A stretch of 64,000 nucleotides of DNA from Otis tarda (Eukaryota; Chordata; Aves; Otidiformes; Otididae), in assembly GCA_026413225.1 (NCBI GenBank), contig CM048552.1, positions 61,581,001 to 61,645,000 of the forward strand, read 5' to 3'. Below, one piece after another: positions 37,901 to 49,747 of the stretch (within the stretch, counting starts at the first letter, position 1; each line of letters starts with the position of its first letter). The notes below the pieces were generated by a model, which did no database searches, was not told the origin of the DNA, and saw nothing but the letters and a program-made list of their open reading frames with translations. The position numbers were made by a program, and so were the translations under genes.

Positions 37901-39309
37901 AGAAGGCTCGATACCTGATTGGCTGAGATCCCATATGAGCAGACAATAGGTAATTTTGTCAGTTTTTCAAAAGTTCAGTGAAAAAATAAGATTAAATGGT
38001 CCCTAAAACCCTGAAAGAAACTTTAGGGAAGGTTAATCATTTTACTACAATTACTTTGCATGTCTGCTAGTACAAGGCAGTTTTAAGCCAAGGTTAACGA
38101 TATGCACAAGAAAGATTTGTAACTTCTTACCTGACCGCAATGCTAACATTATCCGTGAAAGAGAATGAAATTAAATACAGATTTACACCTTTGAAACTAG
38201 TATCTTTGCCCAGTGATCTAAATGAGTTCAGAATATGCATTAAGCACATTCTTCACTGTTCTGCTACTAAATATAAATAGCTTTTCCTAGTATTTTTAAA
38301 AAATAATGCTATCTTCTTTGACATGTTGGACAAGATCTTTGGTTGATATAAATTGATATAAAAGCAAGTGGATAAATAGATTGGTGCAGATTTACACCCA
38401 TTGAGGATTGGCCTTTATTCAGTCATAAGTCCAGGAAAAAGATAGCTTCTACCCAAACGTAAATGAGAAAAGAATTATCACCTCTGTGTATACTTCATAG
38501 CCAAACCTGACTAAGAGAATATAATGGAGGACAGTGAAAGTATAGCTGCTTCCATCAAGTAAAAATACAAATCCTTAACACTCCCACAAGTGCTCCTCTC
38601 AATTTCTTGAATGTTTCCAAATGTTAACTTGCTAGTAAGAGTCATTGAATGTGGTCCCCCTCTATGAAAGGTCCCACATTGACTCTTCTGTAACTTTGGC
38701 AAGCTCTACCTTGAAAATTCTTTTGTTTTGTCATGGTATTTTCCTTTTTGAGGTGGCTGGAGAGCCATGGAGTACTAAGTATGAACGTTTTTCCTACTGC
38801 ACCAAACTTTCTTCCATCCAGTTTACAGTCATTTATTCGTATGCTAGTACTTCTCTTTAGTTTAAATAGCTCCTCTCTGTCATATGCCACCTCCATCTCC
38901 CACAGCACATTGGCAGCCAAATTTCACATCCCCTTTTAGCCTATCTGGTCTCTGACAAAACTATTCAAGGTTGTCTAGTCTTCCTTACTGTACTTATTCT
39001 GGGCTTCCCTTTGCCCGCCTATTGCACTCTTCTATATCCTTTTGCAGGAGCAGCCATAAATCATAGTTACTACAAGGTTCTCTAACTGCATGTGAATGTG
39101 AATATTCACCAGCAGAAGTAGTCAGTTTGCAAAATACATGGACTAGAATATGTAGACAGTTACAAAATTATGGTGAGGCATTTCTTGATACTGCATTTGT
39201 TGTGTAACAGATTACAGTACATAGGCATTCTCGACTCACAAGGGTGCAGGAATCATTGTCTTCAGGACTCTATCGGGAAATTCTGACACTGCTTTTGCTT
39301 CCTTGGCAG
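34994..39309 (+). other. IGF1: IGF1 intron 1 (4,316 bp)
   Basis: It runs from the donor gtaaat to the acceptor ttccttggcag. I found no exon equivalent to the mammalian class 2 leader (encoding a short MITPT-like start) and no repeat element of note. Chicken IGF1 is known to use a single leader exon, and this agrees. ORFs inside (for example 38,642-38,939 on both strands) carry no recognisable domain. Confidence 0.85.
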
Positions 39310-39466
39310 GTGAAGATGCACACTGTGTCCTACATTCATTTCTTCTACCTTGGCCTGTGTTTGCTGACCTTAACCAGTTCTGCTGCTGCTGGCCCAGAAA
39401 CACTCTGTGGTGCTGAGCTGGTTGATGCTCTTCAGTTTGTGTGTGGAGACAGAGGCTTTTACTTCA
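39310..39466 (+). CDS. IGF1: IGF-I precursor, exon 2 coding part (rest of signal peptide and most of B domain)
   Basis: This 157-nt exon, the same size as its human counterpart, follows the acceptor ttccttggcag and ends at the consensus donor gtaagt (39,467). It encodes [12 protein letters not shown] through the hydrophobic core [12 protein letters not shown] and the AAA cleavage region. The mature hormone then starts at 39,391 with [20 protein letters not shown] and continues to GFYF. The two visible cysteines (CysB6 and CysB18 type positions) form the insulin-fold disulphides with A-domain cysteines that lie beyond the window. Exon phase: 52 codons plus one base (the A of a split Ser codon). 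An in-frame Met at 39,316 could start a 25-residue signal peptide. Confidence 0.97.
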
Positions 39467-40432
39467 GTAAGTCAACCCTTTCTCTCATTCAGCTGCTAAA
39501 CGTTTCCATGTAATCTGTTGGAGTTTGCACCTGCTCTAAGCGAGCTTAGAAATGATCAAACTAGGCTGCCAAGTTTGACTAGTATCCTCTGTCTCGGAGA
39601 TGCTCATGACTTCGGTGACCATGAAGTCTCTGTAAAGAGTAGAGCTGTGCCTGTGTTCAGCCTCTCTGAGTTCCTGACAAATTTTCCTTTTCAGACATGT
39701 AATTGTTTTTAAGCACTTTCCAGCTGCTGCTATTCCATCTGCTGTATCTCTGCTTTCTGCTGATCTGCCACTGAAATCAAATGAATGAAAGCACATGTTA
39801 AACCCAAGATATTAATGAGGCAGAACTGCATGTACCTGCTATGTCAGACTCCTTGTAAACAGTTTAAGTACACATTGTGTCATATTAAAAACACACCAAG
39901 CTTCAGCATCTGGTTTGAAATAAAAGAAAAGCTGGAAGGCAGCAAGCAGAAGGTTACCACATCCAAGTATCTACATGCTTCAGTAAAATACAGCTGAAGG
40001 ACAATTCATGCATGGTGAAATAATAAAGATTAACACCAGTACAGACAAGATAAAATTAAGTCTGCAATAGTGTGGATGTATCAGTACTCAAATAACTTTT
40101 TGGAGCAAGACCTAAACTTTGGAACTAAACATAACCATATTTTTCCTTTGCTATGTTTTAGCTTGTGCAAAGCTGGAGTAGTTAGATAAGCAATTCTTTT
40201 ATCTTAGTACCTTCTTACAAGTGCTGTCAAGATCAAGAAACATACAACTTGTAAAAGAAATATATTTCTAATTTTCAGCTATTTGCTACTCAAATAACAT
40301 AAAGTTAATTAAACATTTATCTAGGAATACATTAATTCTGAATTCATTCATTAAGATATTTATTCAAAATACACAAGAATTTATACTTTCAGAGCCTCTG
40401 AAGCTAGTGTTTACTTTTAATAACAATATGTG

Positions 40433-40458
40433 CTTGTCTGAAGTTCTTGTCTGAACTT
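40433..40458 (+). repeat. Short tandem duplication, 13-bp unit
   Basis: cttgtctgaagtt is followed directly by cttgtctgaactt, with one base different. Confidence 0.7.
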
Positions 40459-40651
40459 ACCTCTCCTTTAGGGCCTCAGTTACCTTTCCAAACAAGAATA
40501 CAACTAAAGAAATATGGAGTGGTTAGGCTATAAACACAGGAAATTAACAGAAAGGGGTTTTTTTCTATTTAATTTTATTTTATTTTCTTTGTCAAGTCTA
40601 GCTTTTTTTTTTTACTTTTATAATCCTCATTGTATTCTAATAGTTCTTGCC

Positions 40652-40683
40652 TTCTAAGCAAGACCTCTTCTAAGCAAGACCTT
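40652..40683 (+). repeat. Short tandem duplication, 16-bp unit
   Basis: cttctaagcaagacct occurs twice in direct succession. Confidence 0.75.
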
Positions 40684-43600
40684 TTATTTTCTGATCTTAC
40701 TCACCCCATTCATATTCATTTCTATTCATGGACTTATTGCTGTCAATATTTTTCTCCTTGCTTGGAATAAAAATAGAATTCGGGAAATCCAGATTCTTGC
40801 ACATTTAATATACAGAAAATCCTGATTTCCTCAACATACAAGCTGAAGAGATTTCCACTGTCTTCTTGGCACTTTCTATTAAAGTTTAGCTTTGAAACTG
40901 GGAGCCTTAGTTTCATATATGCAAGGTGAATCACTAAAGAACCCGTCTGTTCTGTATGTAACACTTTAGCTATCATTACTGAGCACCTGCTTTAGGGTGC
41001 TGTTTAACTTAGAATTCAGGTGCTAAACACAATATTAAAAATACTGGATTATCTCATAAAGGAATTTACATTTTTCTGCCAATGCTTTATGTGCTCTTTT
41101 GAGCACCAAAATCTATTATAGTTATCAGCAGCTGAGTTACAGTTAAGGGGCTACTTGAGTGTCCTATAAATGCTTTCTCTTCATGGCTAGAAGGAATGTA
41201 AAGGAAGCTTTTCATCTCCCCCTCTTGTTTCTGCACCAGAAAACAATGAGACAATATACTGCATCCTTAGAACAGCATCACAGGTTTTTTTTACTGTGCA
41301 TGTATCTAGGCATTTTCCCAGTCATTCATCTCCCAGAAAAATATTTGCTGCTTGTTCAGAGAACAATCACACTTTCTTATCACAAGACTGGCTGCTACTG
41401 CCAAGAAATTAGACTTACTGTTACGTATATTCTTTGTGTCCCTCAAGGTAAAAGGACATGTGAAATGCTAATTGTCAACAATAACACTCTTTGATTTCAA
41501 TCTCAGTTATTCTAAGGTTGCACAACTTGTTTCATATCTCTATATTCCCTAAACAAGATCATCCTTACTCTAAAATATTTGGATGGGTTTCTGAAGTTTT
41601 TAAGGGGATCTTTACTCTTGCAGTCTTGAGTTTTATCTACTGTCAGTAAAGACTTTCTCTCTCTCGTTTTCTTTGCTGTTTTCTTATGTTCTGAGTTTTC
41701 ACTTGAAATTAATGTAACTATTGACACAATAAACTTCTATTTTGTTTCATATGGAAGACTATGGAAGGTTTTAGTAATGAATGACCGCTCTGTTTTAGGA
41801 AAGTCTTGCACTGCTGTTGTAATCAACAGACTGCAACATTTAACAGGAATTTTATTAAATTGATACGTAGCCCTTGGATGCTAAGTAATGTGTGTCTTCT
41901 ACCTGACTACTTCTGATTCATGAGACAGCAATTATATCTGTTTTAGCCTTCTCTCTCTTATTTGTTAGTATTTAATCTAAAATATAGAACTATAGAAAAG
42001 TAAATCCAGTAACACTGGTAAAACAGCTTGAGGTCCTTATATCAAATGCACTATAGAATGCAGCATAATATTGGAAGTTAAAAATGTTACTTCATTTCAT
42101 GGGACTTTTAAAGCATGCTGTATCATTTGCAGACGTAAAAATCTAGTGAACTTTTTTTCTTTTATTGTGAAGTGAATGTCAATTTAAGTTGTATTTTAAG
42201 CCTTCTCATACTCTGGTTCCTTTATATAAAGTATAATCAATGGTAACGTTTGCCTTTAACTTGCACAGGAAATAGCTGTGAGGGAAGGCTTTTCTTCCAT
42301 CATTCTGTATTTCACTAGAGACTCCAAATATAAAGAATACCTTTTGGCTGAGGTGGAACTCCTGGTTCAGATTCAAGGTCAGAGCTTCTGATAATTCCTT
42401 GGGAGTTATGGGTGGAAATGAAGATAGAAATAATTGAGTTGCTTTCTGTTGAAACTCTGTACTCCACAACCACAAAGCTATATCTATGGCTAGGGCTGGA
42501 AGAAAAAAAAATTTCCTTTATATAGTCTACTCTGCCCAGCTTCCTAGCTATAAAAGGAAATTCTTCACAGCTTCTGAAGAGATGCCCCAACTGCTTACCA
42601 CACACAAAGAAAAGTACTGACTTCAAGAGGAAGTCAAATGTGGTTTCTACCACTACCTTTCTTCATGAGGTAGACTGGCAAATAACTTTTTTTTTTGGGG
42701 GAGGATACTGCACAAATCCCAAAACAGATCATCTGCGTTTTCCCTTGGTCACATTTAACCCCAGCCAGCACTGGCTACTACTTGGACAGATTTTTCTCTC
42801 CCATGATTCACCAGTGAAAAGCAGTTTGTTGCCACCTTTTATCTAGCAACACATCTCTAACAGAACTTCTGCCACTCAGGTTCCTGTGTGCTAGCTTGTG
42901 TTAGGAGAAGCCAACAAACAGCCTGGCTGCAGCTACACAAATGGCTACACTTAGACACAACTCTTCTCAATTAATGCATCTCTGAGTCTCAAAATCTCTG
43001 GATTCAACAGTCATGAAGCAAAGTGGGATGTCTGCTATGTTCATTTGAATTTTAATGCCTAGAAAGGTTTACCAAGCCACAGCTATTACAAAACAATGTT
43101 GAGGACAGAGAATGTCAGAAAAACTTAAAGGACAAATTACAGGAAACTTACAGAAGCAAGAGCCCAGGAGGGGAGAAAATTTGCTTGAAACAGTCTAGTC
43201 TTATCACAGGAATTTACTTTGTAGATTAATCAAAAAAAGAGATTTGTTTTTCTTTGTACAAGTTGAATTTGATAGACAATCATTCATCCCTGCTCATGTT
43301 GTTTCCTGAGGACTATTACTACCATAAGAAAGGAATATATTCTTTTTCATCTAATTTCTTCTCATTTGAAAATATACCTTTTCCTTATCAATGGCTAACA
43401 GTTTGGCTAACAATATACACAAATGCCAATAAAGAAATAGCTTTCTCATTTTCTTAGACACTTTCAGTCATTCTAATTTCTATAGCCTAAATTAGATGGC
43501 AATACCTATTTGAAACCATGGCAATAAATTTCATTAATTAAAAAATACATTTTTTCTGTTTAAAAAAAAAAGGTGCTTTGGGCTTATGGTGAATATTCTG

Positions 43601-44528
43601 AAGCATTACTTGCATAGAGAAGAAGGAGCTTATTTAGATCCTTGACACAATGCGGTTCCTCTGATACTCTTCAGAGAATGAAGAATGACGTAGCACATGC
43701 TTCCATAGATAAAAGACTGAATCCCACAAAAGATAGGCTTTTCTGATATCCAGCCTAATGCTCCCTGTGTCAACTGCTTTGTGGACAATCATTACAGATT
43801 TCTACTACAGTTTTTTTCCACTAAGACAACCAGAGTTGTGTGTTGCCCTTGGGAACATCCCCAGCTGTCTGCAACATAAGACTATTGGTTTATAATCATC
43901 AGGAAATCAGGATAAGACAGCTAACATAATTTCGGGTAATCACAGCTGTCATCAGAACTCATTGCTTTGTAGAACTAAGGTATATGGAGGAATTGCTGCC
44001 TTAGAGAGATGGAAATAAAGGGCATAGGAATAGGCAATTATGTTTTACTTCTTCCATTTCCCTTTAGTTAACAGCTTCTTGTTTACTTCAGGAAGTCTGC
44101 TTTTAAGATGTTATTAAAGTTTCTAGGCCTGTCAAACCTATCAACATAATTACAAGAGATGGCATGGCACTCAGTTCTTTAACTGCTCCATACCTGTAGG
44201 AGCTATGAGTCATTAGCTCCTCTCTGTGTCTCTGATTGAAAGAAATGTTAATGTTACAAGCCCAGGAAAGGCATGCTGAAAAGCTGTGGTGGACACACAG
44301 CCTGTGGTGACAGTGACAGTCTTATAAACCTTTGCAAAGAAATGCTGGTCATCTTGTCTGTGTTTACACAGCAGGATCTGTGAGTGTTTTTAAGTTCCTT
44401 GGGCTTGCTACATGCCCCATTCATGTCCAAATCCTGTATCCATGGAAGATTTTAGTGTATTTCTCAATCTTTATCCTCAAGTTCCTTACTTCTTACAGGA
44501 AAGCTAGCCTGGAAAGGAGGTAACATGT

Positions 44529-45141
44529 TGTCATGGTTTAATCCCAGCCGGAGACTGAGCACCACTCAGCCGCTCACTCATTCAACCCCTCATCCTCCCC
44601 CACCAGTGGGATGGAGGAGAGAATGAGAAGAGTAAAAGTGAGAAAACTCATGGGTTGACATAAAGACAGTTTAATAACTAAAGCAAAAATCAAACACACA
44701 AGCAAAGCAAAACAAGGAATTCCTTCACTACTCCCCATCATCCGGCAAGTGTTCAACCACCTTCAGGAAAGCAGGGCTCCATCATGTATAATGGTTACTC
44801 AGGAAGACAAACACTGTAACTCCAAACATTGTCCACCTCTTTCTTCTTCTTCCTTCAGCTCTATGTGCCAAGCACACTGTCACATGATATGGAATATCCC
44901 TTTGGTCAGTTGGGGTCAGCTGTCCCAGCTGTGTCCCCTCCCAACTTCTTGTGCACCCCCCGCCCACTCGCTGGTGGTGCGGTGTGAGAAGCAGAAAAGA
45001 TCTTGACTCTGTGTAACCACTGCTCAGCAGTACCTTAAACATTCCTGCGTTATCAACACTGTTTCTAGCACAAATCCAAAACATAACCACTTAATAGCTT
45101 TTACGAAGAGAATTAACCCTACCCCAGTCAAAACCAGTACA
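44529..45141 (-). mobile_element. Solo LTR of an avian endogenous retrovirus (613 bp), antisense to IGF1
   Basis: On the plus strand it begins TGTCATGGTTTAATCCCAGC and ends AAACCAGTACA. On the minus strand it therefore begins TGTACTGGTTTTGACTGGGG and ends TTAAACCATGACA, a pattern I know from a widespread bird LTR, probably ERVL-like (from memory). An ATTAAA polyadenylation signal on the minus strand (plus-strand tttaat, 44,670-44,675), followed by 'actgtctttatgtcaaccca', fixes minus orientation. The flanking 5-mers are catgt (left) and gatgt (right), an imperfect target-site duplication with one mismatch. No internal retroviral genes are present. Confidence 0.82.
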
Positions 45142-46619
45142 GATGTGCTTTAGCCAGGTCTACAGGGTCAGTGTTCAGGGAACCAGGGCTATAGATAGGC
45201 ATAGTTATTGACATAGCTTTGTAAAAAAAAAAAAAGCCAACTCTGGCTTCTGGAATGATTTCACTGTATAGTCAAATAACTGATATATAAGTTTGGTGTG
45301 TGCTCTGTTGCCCCTGATAGTAATCATTGAGGAAGTTCTCTGAAAATAAGCCAGTCTTGGAAAGAATTTTGTCATTTTTTACCACATTAAGAAAGGCTAG
45401 GGAGAGTTCATAAAGGTTAACCTTAGTTTAGTGAGTTTAATCTTCTTAAGTTACCTCTTTAATAATAGAGAGAGAGGTTTCACCTTCTCGCTCCATGGAT
45501 TACACAGTGAGTCTAGAAGGATTTAGCCTCTAAAACACACTCAATTTAGACTCTGCAAACAGGTCTCCTCTACAGCTAGCTCTCAAGTTGCCAAGGATTT
45601 CATAATTTTTCAACCTTTTCATTAAGAGGGACAGTAGTAATGATAATTTTAGTGAAGTGACTGGAAGCAAACTATTCATCAAAATTTCAGGAAGAAACAT
45701 CTCTGCAAAATGTCTTTGCTACCAAAACTAAATAAGTACAGTTTCTCCAGAAGTTCAATTTATATGTATCCTTATTAGCTGTTGGACGTTAGAGATGCTA
45801 ATGCTTTTTATGATGTTTGCCTTTATCTGTGCAATAGACCAAGTTTCAAATTTGGTCTCAAGTAGCAGAAAGCTGTTACATGACATTTGATTCCACAACT
45901 GCTATATGTGTATTTAATACATTGTTTAGTCTCATGTTGGATAAAGTCACTTCAAGAAGCACTTGGCAAGATCAGGATTAATTCTTGGCATAGCTGCCCC
46001 TCTTACTTTTCCACTGAATCTTAAATACTAAGAAAAACCCTTCACTGACTTGAATTCTGGCACATGCTTTATGCAATTGGCCAAAACCTTTGCATATGCA
46101 CCTCTTCATTTGTTCTGGTATAATAATGCATTTGCGGTATTTGATCACCAGCAGCAAGAGTTACAAAGCAAATTATTCAGTTTAGCAAAACTACAGAGTC
46201 TCTTAATTAAAATATTTTGCATTAACTACATGAGCATCTAGGGCAATCTATACAGAGTGCTCATTCAAAGAAGGAAGTTCATACAGCCATTTCTCTAGAG
46301 TTTATTCAGCACTTTAGCTCTTATACATGTTTCAAACACTCTTGCATCACTGAAAATCAAATAGAAACTTAAAGCTATTTTCATTTCAAAGCTTTGCTAA
46401 AAAAAAGGATGGATCGGAACTTTTTTATTAAACCATGATACAAGCTTAATTGTTAAAAAATCTGACAACAAATGAAAGGGGTAACCAACAGTTAAGTCAT
46501 TTCTCAGTCTAGAAATCAAGACAAAAGAAATACCACAAATGTATACTAAATTTATCTCTGTTAATAACCACAGGAACTTCCATGTCAAAAAGAAGAAAAA
46601 GCCATTAATTCATACTTAA

Positions 46620-46632
46620 TTTTTTTTTTTTT
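46620..46632 (+). repeat. Poly(T) run, 13 nt
   Basis: An uninterrupted T13. Confidence 0.8.
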
Positions 46633-47356
46633 GTGGTGCATTTAATGCAAAATCACTACACAAGATACAGCCCAAGTACTGCGTCTAATTGTTAAGTAAT
46701 GACAGGCATATTTCCTGTTTGCTTCGGTGTACGAGGTTCTGAGAAGAATTTTAACACATCCATAGCCTTTGGAGGACTGTAACATATACTGACCAGTGGG
46801 TTACTCCAACTTATAGAAAATTTTGCATTCTCACTGTCAGAAAAAGTTTAAAAAATTGAATCCACTTAAATTCCTATTTCAACCAAAAGGCTGTGCCTTA
46901 GGCACTAGTTAACACATAACTTTCAGAATAACAGGATAAATTGCCTTTCTTACTGTATCAAAGCAAGAAAAGTCAAATACTATCTTCTTTTCAGACTTCT
47001 TTTAAGTATTGGACAAATTACATAGATAAGCTTATCTTGTTAATTTTCTCTCAGCAACTTTTAGGTTAAATTTCTGATTGCCTCTCCAATGTTAATTCCT
47101 GGTAAATTGGTTTGGAATTTCTTAGAAAACTGCTTTGAATTCTTTAGTAAACTGAAATTCCTACAAAAACAGATGCAAATGTGAGATACTTGCTGTATTT
47201 TCTGATTGAATCCCATGTACAGTCAAATTTAATATGTGTTCAATGTTCTTGCTCTTACAAGACAGAATGGAAGCTGTTTGCTTACCTCATGTTAAATCCT
47301 TTGCTACTGAAAACTGGAATAGCTTCCTTTTATCAAAGAAGGGCTCATCTATCTTC

Positions 47357-47372
47357 TTTTTTTTTTTTTTTT
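47357..47372 (+). repeat. Poly(T) run, 16 nt
   Basis: An uninterrupted T16 in a pyrimidine-rich context. Confidence 0.8.
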
Positions 47373-48571
47373 CCCCTGAATCTACAGCATATTTTTATAT
47401 TCCTCATCTTACTTTTGAAACTCAGCTGTGATTCCAGTTTTCCCATCTATGTAATATAACTCGTTCCAGAGTAAGAGAAAGCCTCCATGCAGCAGACCCT
47501 TCTGCTTCTTTATGTGCTCATTAAAGTGTGGAAGTAGGGAGAGAGTGTCCTGTTAAAGCACTTCCTTTAGGAAATTATGGCTCATGCCCAAACTTGAAAT
47601 TATATGATTTTTTTAAAATACAGAATATTTGTTTATAGTGTTTGTGTCTTTGTGTGTTGGGCAGAAATTTACACAAGGCTGAGTATGCAGAAAAATGAAG
47701 GGGTTGGCTCAGACCATTCTGACTCAGTCCAGCTCAGTGAACAAAACTGTTTTCTTTCTGAAAATAAATATTCTAGCAATTCTTAACTATTTCTATCTCC
47801 AAACAAGTAAGCTCTCAAGTAACACTCTCAGCTCCTATAAATAGCAACTTCTAAGGAAAGTAGATACTACTGAAAATTGGTTTTATTTCAAAAGAATGTT
47901 AATTAACAGCCATATCCTACTAAGGCAATGGAAAAAAAGCTTAAATTATGCATGTAAACTCTGTATTTCACAAGTCTGTATTCTAAGGAGTATTTTTAAA
48001 TGTATGGTTTATACAAAGGTAGAAAGAGTATAAGTGTTGTGGGGAAAATGGTAGAGATGTCATTATGGTTGTGAATCTGAAAAGATGCGTACATTCCTAA
48101 TTAGCTTTGAAATGCTATATAGTACTATGTATAATAAATCCAATTTACAACAGAGAAATTTTTTTCAGGCTGGTATTAACTATACTGAAGGTTTATTTTA
48201 ACTCAGCCCCATCACAATGACTGGATAAAAGCTTCTACTATTAGAATGCAATTTTTACAACTTCTTCTTGTAAATCTTCATTGATTACTTTAGGTTACAT
48301 GAAAGTTAATAAGAACATCTATTTTAAGTTAACATAGCAGGTTTAAATTGAATACATTTCATACCTTGAAACTTCTGTAGACAAGTAAGATGTAATAATT
48401 TGTTTCTACATCCCCTGAATTCCTGAATTCCTAGTCAACAGGTCTTCCATGAAAAAACTTAGTTTTTCCTACGTATTTCAAGTTTTATGTTTCTTTCCAT
48501 TAAAGTTTCCAGCCTTTCATAGACATATTTAGTTTGGCAGGAAGAATCTGGTGACTCATAGACTGAAGAGA

Positions 48572-48658
48572 TTTGAGAGCATGCTACTGAAAATGTATCT
48601 AATTTCTTCTTGTGTAATTTGGGAGCAAGCTACTGATAGTATGTCTAATTTTCCTAGT
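48572..48658 (+). repeat. Imperfect tandem repeat, period about 46 bp
   Basis: Unit 1 contains gagagcatgctactgaaaat then gtatctaatttc. Unit 2 contains gggagcaagctactgatagt then atgtctaatttt. The copies are offset by 46 bp and share most positions. Confidence 0.6.
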
Positions 48659-49356
48659 TTAATCAGATGTATTATTGGCAAATATATGACCTAAATAAAA
48701 GCCATGTTTATTCCTGAAGTATATAGCTAAGATTAAATGCAAAAACACACTATATATTTGCTCTTAGAACCTTTTTGATTTGTCTAATTGTTTCTGGAAT
48801 TTTGCTGTAAATCAACGGGCACTGAATGAAAACAGAGATAATACTGAAATAGTTTACATTACGACCCCACTTATATTTTGGAATTCAGCAATATCAATTT
48901 AATCCTTACTGATTTTTTTTATGAGTTTTTTTTCTTCTTTTTTTCAAGGGAGGACAGAGTTGTAGGAAGAATAGGTGATGTTATTATACCTTCATGATTC
49001 ACATAAAGGATAGATGTATTAGAAAAGCTCTCATTTGTATTTTATCTTATAGACTGTATAGTTCCCTTCACCTCTTTTCAGATAAAAGACTTTTAAATTC
49101 AGTTCTTTGTAGACAGACAATCTGTCACAAACATCATTTTCATTTATCCGCATACAGACTGAACATTCTGAATGATAAAGACTAAATGGAGCTTGAGCCA
49201 ATACACACAAGTTGATTCTGATTCAGATTCATTACATCTACTTTTGGGCACATAAATAAGATATCTGAGTTGGGAGCCTACTCAAGCTCATTCTACAGTC
49301 AGTGAAATGAGTTTGAAAATTTCAGAATTCTCCTTAAGTTCTGATTATCCTGTACA

Positions 49357-49747
49357 ACATGAAAGAGTTGTGGTTGTTCAATCTGGAGAAGAGAAGGCTC
49401 CAGGGAGACCTTAAAGCAGTCTTCCAGTACCTAAAGGGGGCTTACAGGAAATATAGGGAGAAACTCTTTAGCAGGGCCTGTTGTGATAGGACATGGGGTC
49501 ATGGTTTTATAATAGACGGAGGTATATTTAGATTAGACATAAGGAAGGCATTTTTTACAATGAGGGTGGTGGAACACTGGAACAGGTTGCCCAGAGAGGT
49601 GGTGGATGCCCCATCCCTAGAAACATTCAAGGCCGGGTTGGACGGGGCCCTTAGCAACCTGATCTAGTTGAAGACGTCCCTGCTTCTTGCAGGGGGGTTG
49701 GACTAGATGACCTTTAAAGGTCCCTTCCAACCCAAACTATTCTATGA
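49357..49747 (+). mobile_element. CR1 LINE 3' fragment, plus orientation
   Basis: It encodes the C-terminal tail of CR1 ORF2 ([52 protein letters not shown]) to a stop at about 49,667. The CR1 3' UTR follows (gggttggactagatgacctt, then aaggtcccttccaaccc) and ends attctatga. It is strongly 5'-truncated, beginning near the LxLFNLEKRRL segment. Confidence 0.92.

Larger units (their letters stand above)
39467..44528 (+). other. IGF1: IGF1 intron 2, first part
   Basis: Intron sequence with no recognised gene or large repeat. Reading through the donor gives in-frame intron codons and a stop at 39,511-39,513. Two short tandem duplications at about 40.4 and 40.65 kb are listed separately. Open frames such as 41,159-41,494 show no domain. 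Confidence 0.75.
45142..49356 (+). other. IGF1: IGF1 intron 2, no gene recognised
   Basis: AT-rich intron with poly(T) runs at 46,620-46,632 and 47,357-47,372 and an imperfect tandem repeat near 48.6 kb. No coding or RNA gene is supported. Confidence 0.65.

Noticed and set aside
34994..39309. Search for a mammalian-type class 2 leader exon in intron 1
   Set aside because: No MITPT-like coding end followed by a donor was found; bird IGF1 is known to lack it.
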